The position numbers and the translations under genes are program-made. DNA of 64,000 nucleotides from JBKEDS01 sp047975545 (GTDB lineage: Bacteria; Bacteroidota; Bacteroidia; Flavobacteriales; Flavobacteriaceae). The DNA lies in contig JBKEDS010000011.1 in the NCBI GenBank assembly GCA_047975545.1, forward strand, positions 35,370 to 99,369, given 5' to 3'. Every line of letters starts with the position of its first letter. Position 1 is the first letter of the stretch. This document shows positions 62,804 to 64,000 of the stretch, piece after piece. The notes beneath the pieces were generated by a model. It did not search any database, was not told the origin of the DNA, and worked only from the letters and a program-made list of their open reading frames with translations.

Positions 62804-64000
62804 TCAATCTTCAATTTTATACAATTTCAAGTATTTTTTGTAATCCATACCCTGTGCTTCCTTTTTAAAGGTATTGGGCGATTTTCCGTATTGTTTTTTA
62901 AAACATTTTGAAAAATATTTAGGATCGTTAAATCCCGAAATATAGGCGGCTTCCGATATGCTATAACCGTATTTGGCCATAACAATAGCAGCTTTTTTTA
63001 GGCGCATTAGCCTAACCAAATCCACCAAGCCCTCGCCGGTTAGGGCTTGGCATTTTCGATATAGTACCGAGTAGCTCATATTTAGGGCATCGGCAAGTGC
63101 TTCCATTTTAAAGTTGGGATTTTCAATTCTTGCGTTTATGGCCGAAAATAGGTTTTCAAGAAAAATATCGTCGTTGGATTTTTCAATGTTTACTTCGGGG
63201 TTTTGCAGGCTTTCTTTTTTAAAGTTGCTTATAATATGTTCGGTAGCTGTAATAATGTTTTTAATTTTTAAAAGAAGTTCGTTGGTGTTAAAGGGCTTAT
63301 TTATAAACTCTATGGCACCCGACTCCAAACCCGATAGTTTGGATGTTGTCGAGTTTTTTGCTGTTAATAATATAATAGGGATATGTTTGGTCTGGGTGTC
63401 GTTTTGAAGCATTTTGCACATACCGACACCGTCTAATTCCGGCATCATAATATCGCTTATAATAAGGTCGGGATGGTTGTTTTTGGCTTCGTTGTAGCCT
63501 TCGTTGCCGTTTTCGGCCAAAATAATATGGTAGGTATTGGAAAGCAATTCCTTTAAAAAATGTTGCAGTTCTATATGGTCTTCAACAATTAAAATGGTTT
63601 TATCGTGTTTTTCGGCTTTGAAAACCATTTTGGTTTCTGCTGGGTTTTCAACAAAGGAAGTAGGCGGTTCGCAGGTTTTTTCTTCAACAATAATACGTTC
63701 TTCTTCCAAATAGGCATCTTGCGCAATGGGGATAGTAACGGTAAAGGTGGTGCCTTCGGAAGCCGATGAGGCTACCTCGATTTTCCCCCGGTGCAAATCT
63801 ACAAGCTCTTTGGTTAGGGCAAGGCCAATGCCCGTGCCTTTGGCTTTTTTTCCCGATTTCGATTGGTAAAATAGGGTGAAAATATTGTTCAGCTCTTCTT
63901 CCGGAATACCTGCGCCCGAATCGGAAATAGCTATTTTTATGGTGTTTTTTTGGTTTATGGGCGATGCCAATAATTGAATATTGCCCTCTCTCGGGGTAAA
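62804..64000 (-). CDS. Hybrid two-component sensor, C-terminal part (cut by window edge)
   Basis: C-terminal portion of a second HTCS, about 398 residues visible. The frame is open to base 64000, so the sensor, membrane and HisKA parts lie outside the window. Visible: end of HATPase_c (ISDSGAGIPEEELNNIFTLF, GTGIGLALTKELVDLH), a receiver domain (TILIVEDHIELQHFLKELL, phospho-Asp in LIISDIMMPELDG, LLTAKNSTTSK) and an AraC helix-turn-helix (MEALADALNMSYSVLYRKCQ, SEAAYISGFNDPKYFSKCFK). It ends convergent with the PPK2 gene across a palindromic repeat. Its targets probably lie to the right of the window. Confidence 0.93.
   Translation of the reverse strand, partial: FTPREGNIQLLASPINQKNTIKIAISDSGAGIPEEELNNIFTLFYQSKSGKKAKGTGIGLALTKELVDLHRGKIEVASSASEGTTFTVTIPIAQDAYLEEERIIVEEKTCEPPTSFVENPAETKMVFKAEKHDKTILIVEDHIELQHFLKELLSNTYHIILAENGNEGYNEAKNNHPDLIISDIMMPELDGVGMCKMLQNDTQTKHIPIILLTAKNSTTSKLSGLESGAIEFINKPFNTNELLLKIKNIITATEHIISNFKKESLQNPEVNIEKSNDDIFLENLFSAINARIENPNFKMEALADALNMSYSVLYRKCQALTGEGLVDLVRLMRLKKAAIVMAKYGYSISEAAYISGFNDPKYFSKCFKKQYGKSPNTFKKEAQGMDYKKYLKLYKIED

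Noticed and set aside
1..64000. CRISPR arrays, tRNA or rRNA genes, intact insertion sequences, integrases
   Set aside because: No regularly spaced repeats, no cloverleaf-like or rRNA-like segments and no transposase or integrase motifs were recognised by eye.

Overview
The window looks like the chromosome of a (probably marine) member of the Bacteroidetes, most likely family Flavobacteriaceae. The reasons are the AT-rich DNA, three SusC/SusD pairs, two hybrid two-component regulators with AraC-type outputs, a type IX secretion sorting domain, a fused SecDF, many lipoproteins, and at least one exact Bacteroidetes-type promoter box (TAnnTTTG). I found no tRNA, rRNA, CRISPR array or intact insertion sequence.

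Left flank (1-10.7 kb): household genes. A NarX/NarL-type sensor kinase and regulator pair (kinase cut by the window edge) is followed by a small membrane protein with an internal duplication, a SIMPL-like exported protein, a small lipoprotein, malate dehydrogenase, a small exported protein, SecDF, a PurD-like ATP-grasp protein and a GNAT acetyltransferase. Several terminators and palindromic intergenic repeats lie here.

Centre and right (10.7-61.8 kb): a large polysaccharide utilisation region. A sulfatase and a secreted LacZ-type GH2 are divergently transcribed. Then comes a long plus-strand run: SusC/D pair 1, SusC/D pair 2, two surface-lipoprotein candidates, GH16, GH2, a double-GH43 protein, GH43, GH97 and three more GH43 proteins (16.1-41.1 kb). 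On the minus strand lie a START/SRPBCC-like protein, a 1448-residue T9SS-secreted multidomain glycosidase with a GH128-like catalytic core, and a full-length hybrid two-component sensor. Divergent from that sensor is a second plus-strand run: SusC/D pair 3, GH105, a GH2 split by a one-base frameshift, and a DUF2264 protein. A PPK2 kinase follows. The window ends inside a second hybrid sensor on the minus strand, so another glycan locus may continue to the right.

How it may work together (inference): secreted and surface enzymes (GH128-like, GH16) cut a beta-linked galactan or glucan. SusC/D pairs and surface lipoproteins import oligosaccharides. Periplasmic GH43, GH97, GH2, GH105 and DUF2264 enzymes remove arabinose-like, alpha-galactose-like, beta-galactose-like and uronic-acid side groups. 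This enzyme set best fits an arabinogalactan-like or complex algal galactan substrate; the exact substrate cannot be read from sequence. A 26-bp motif shared by the lacZ/sulfatase and sensor/susC intergenic regions is a candidate operator linking the two halves.
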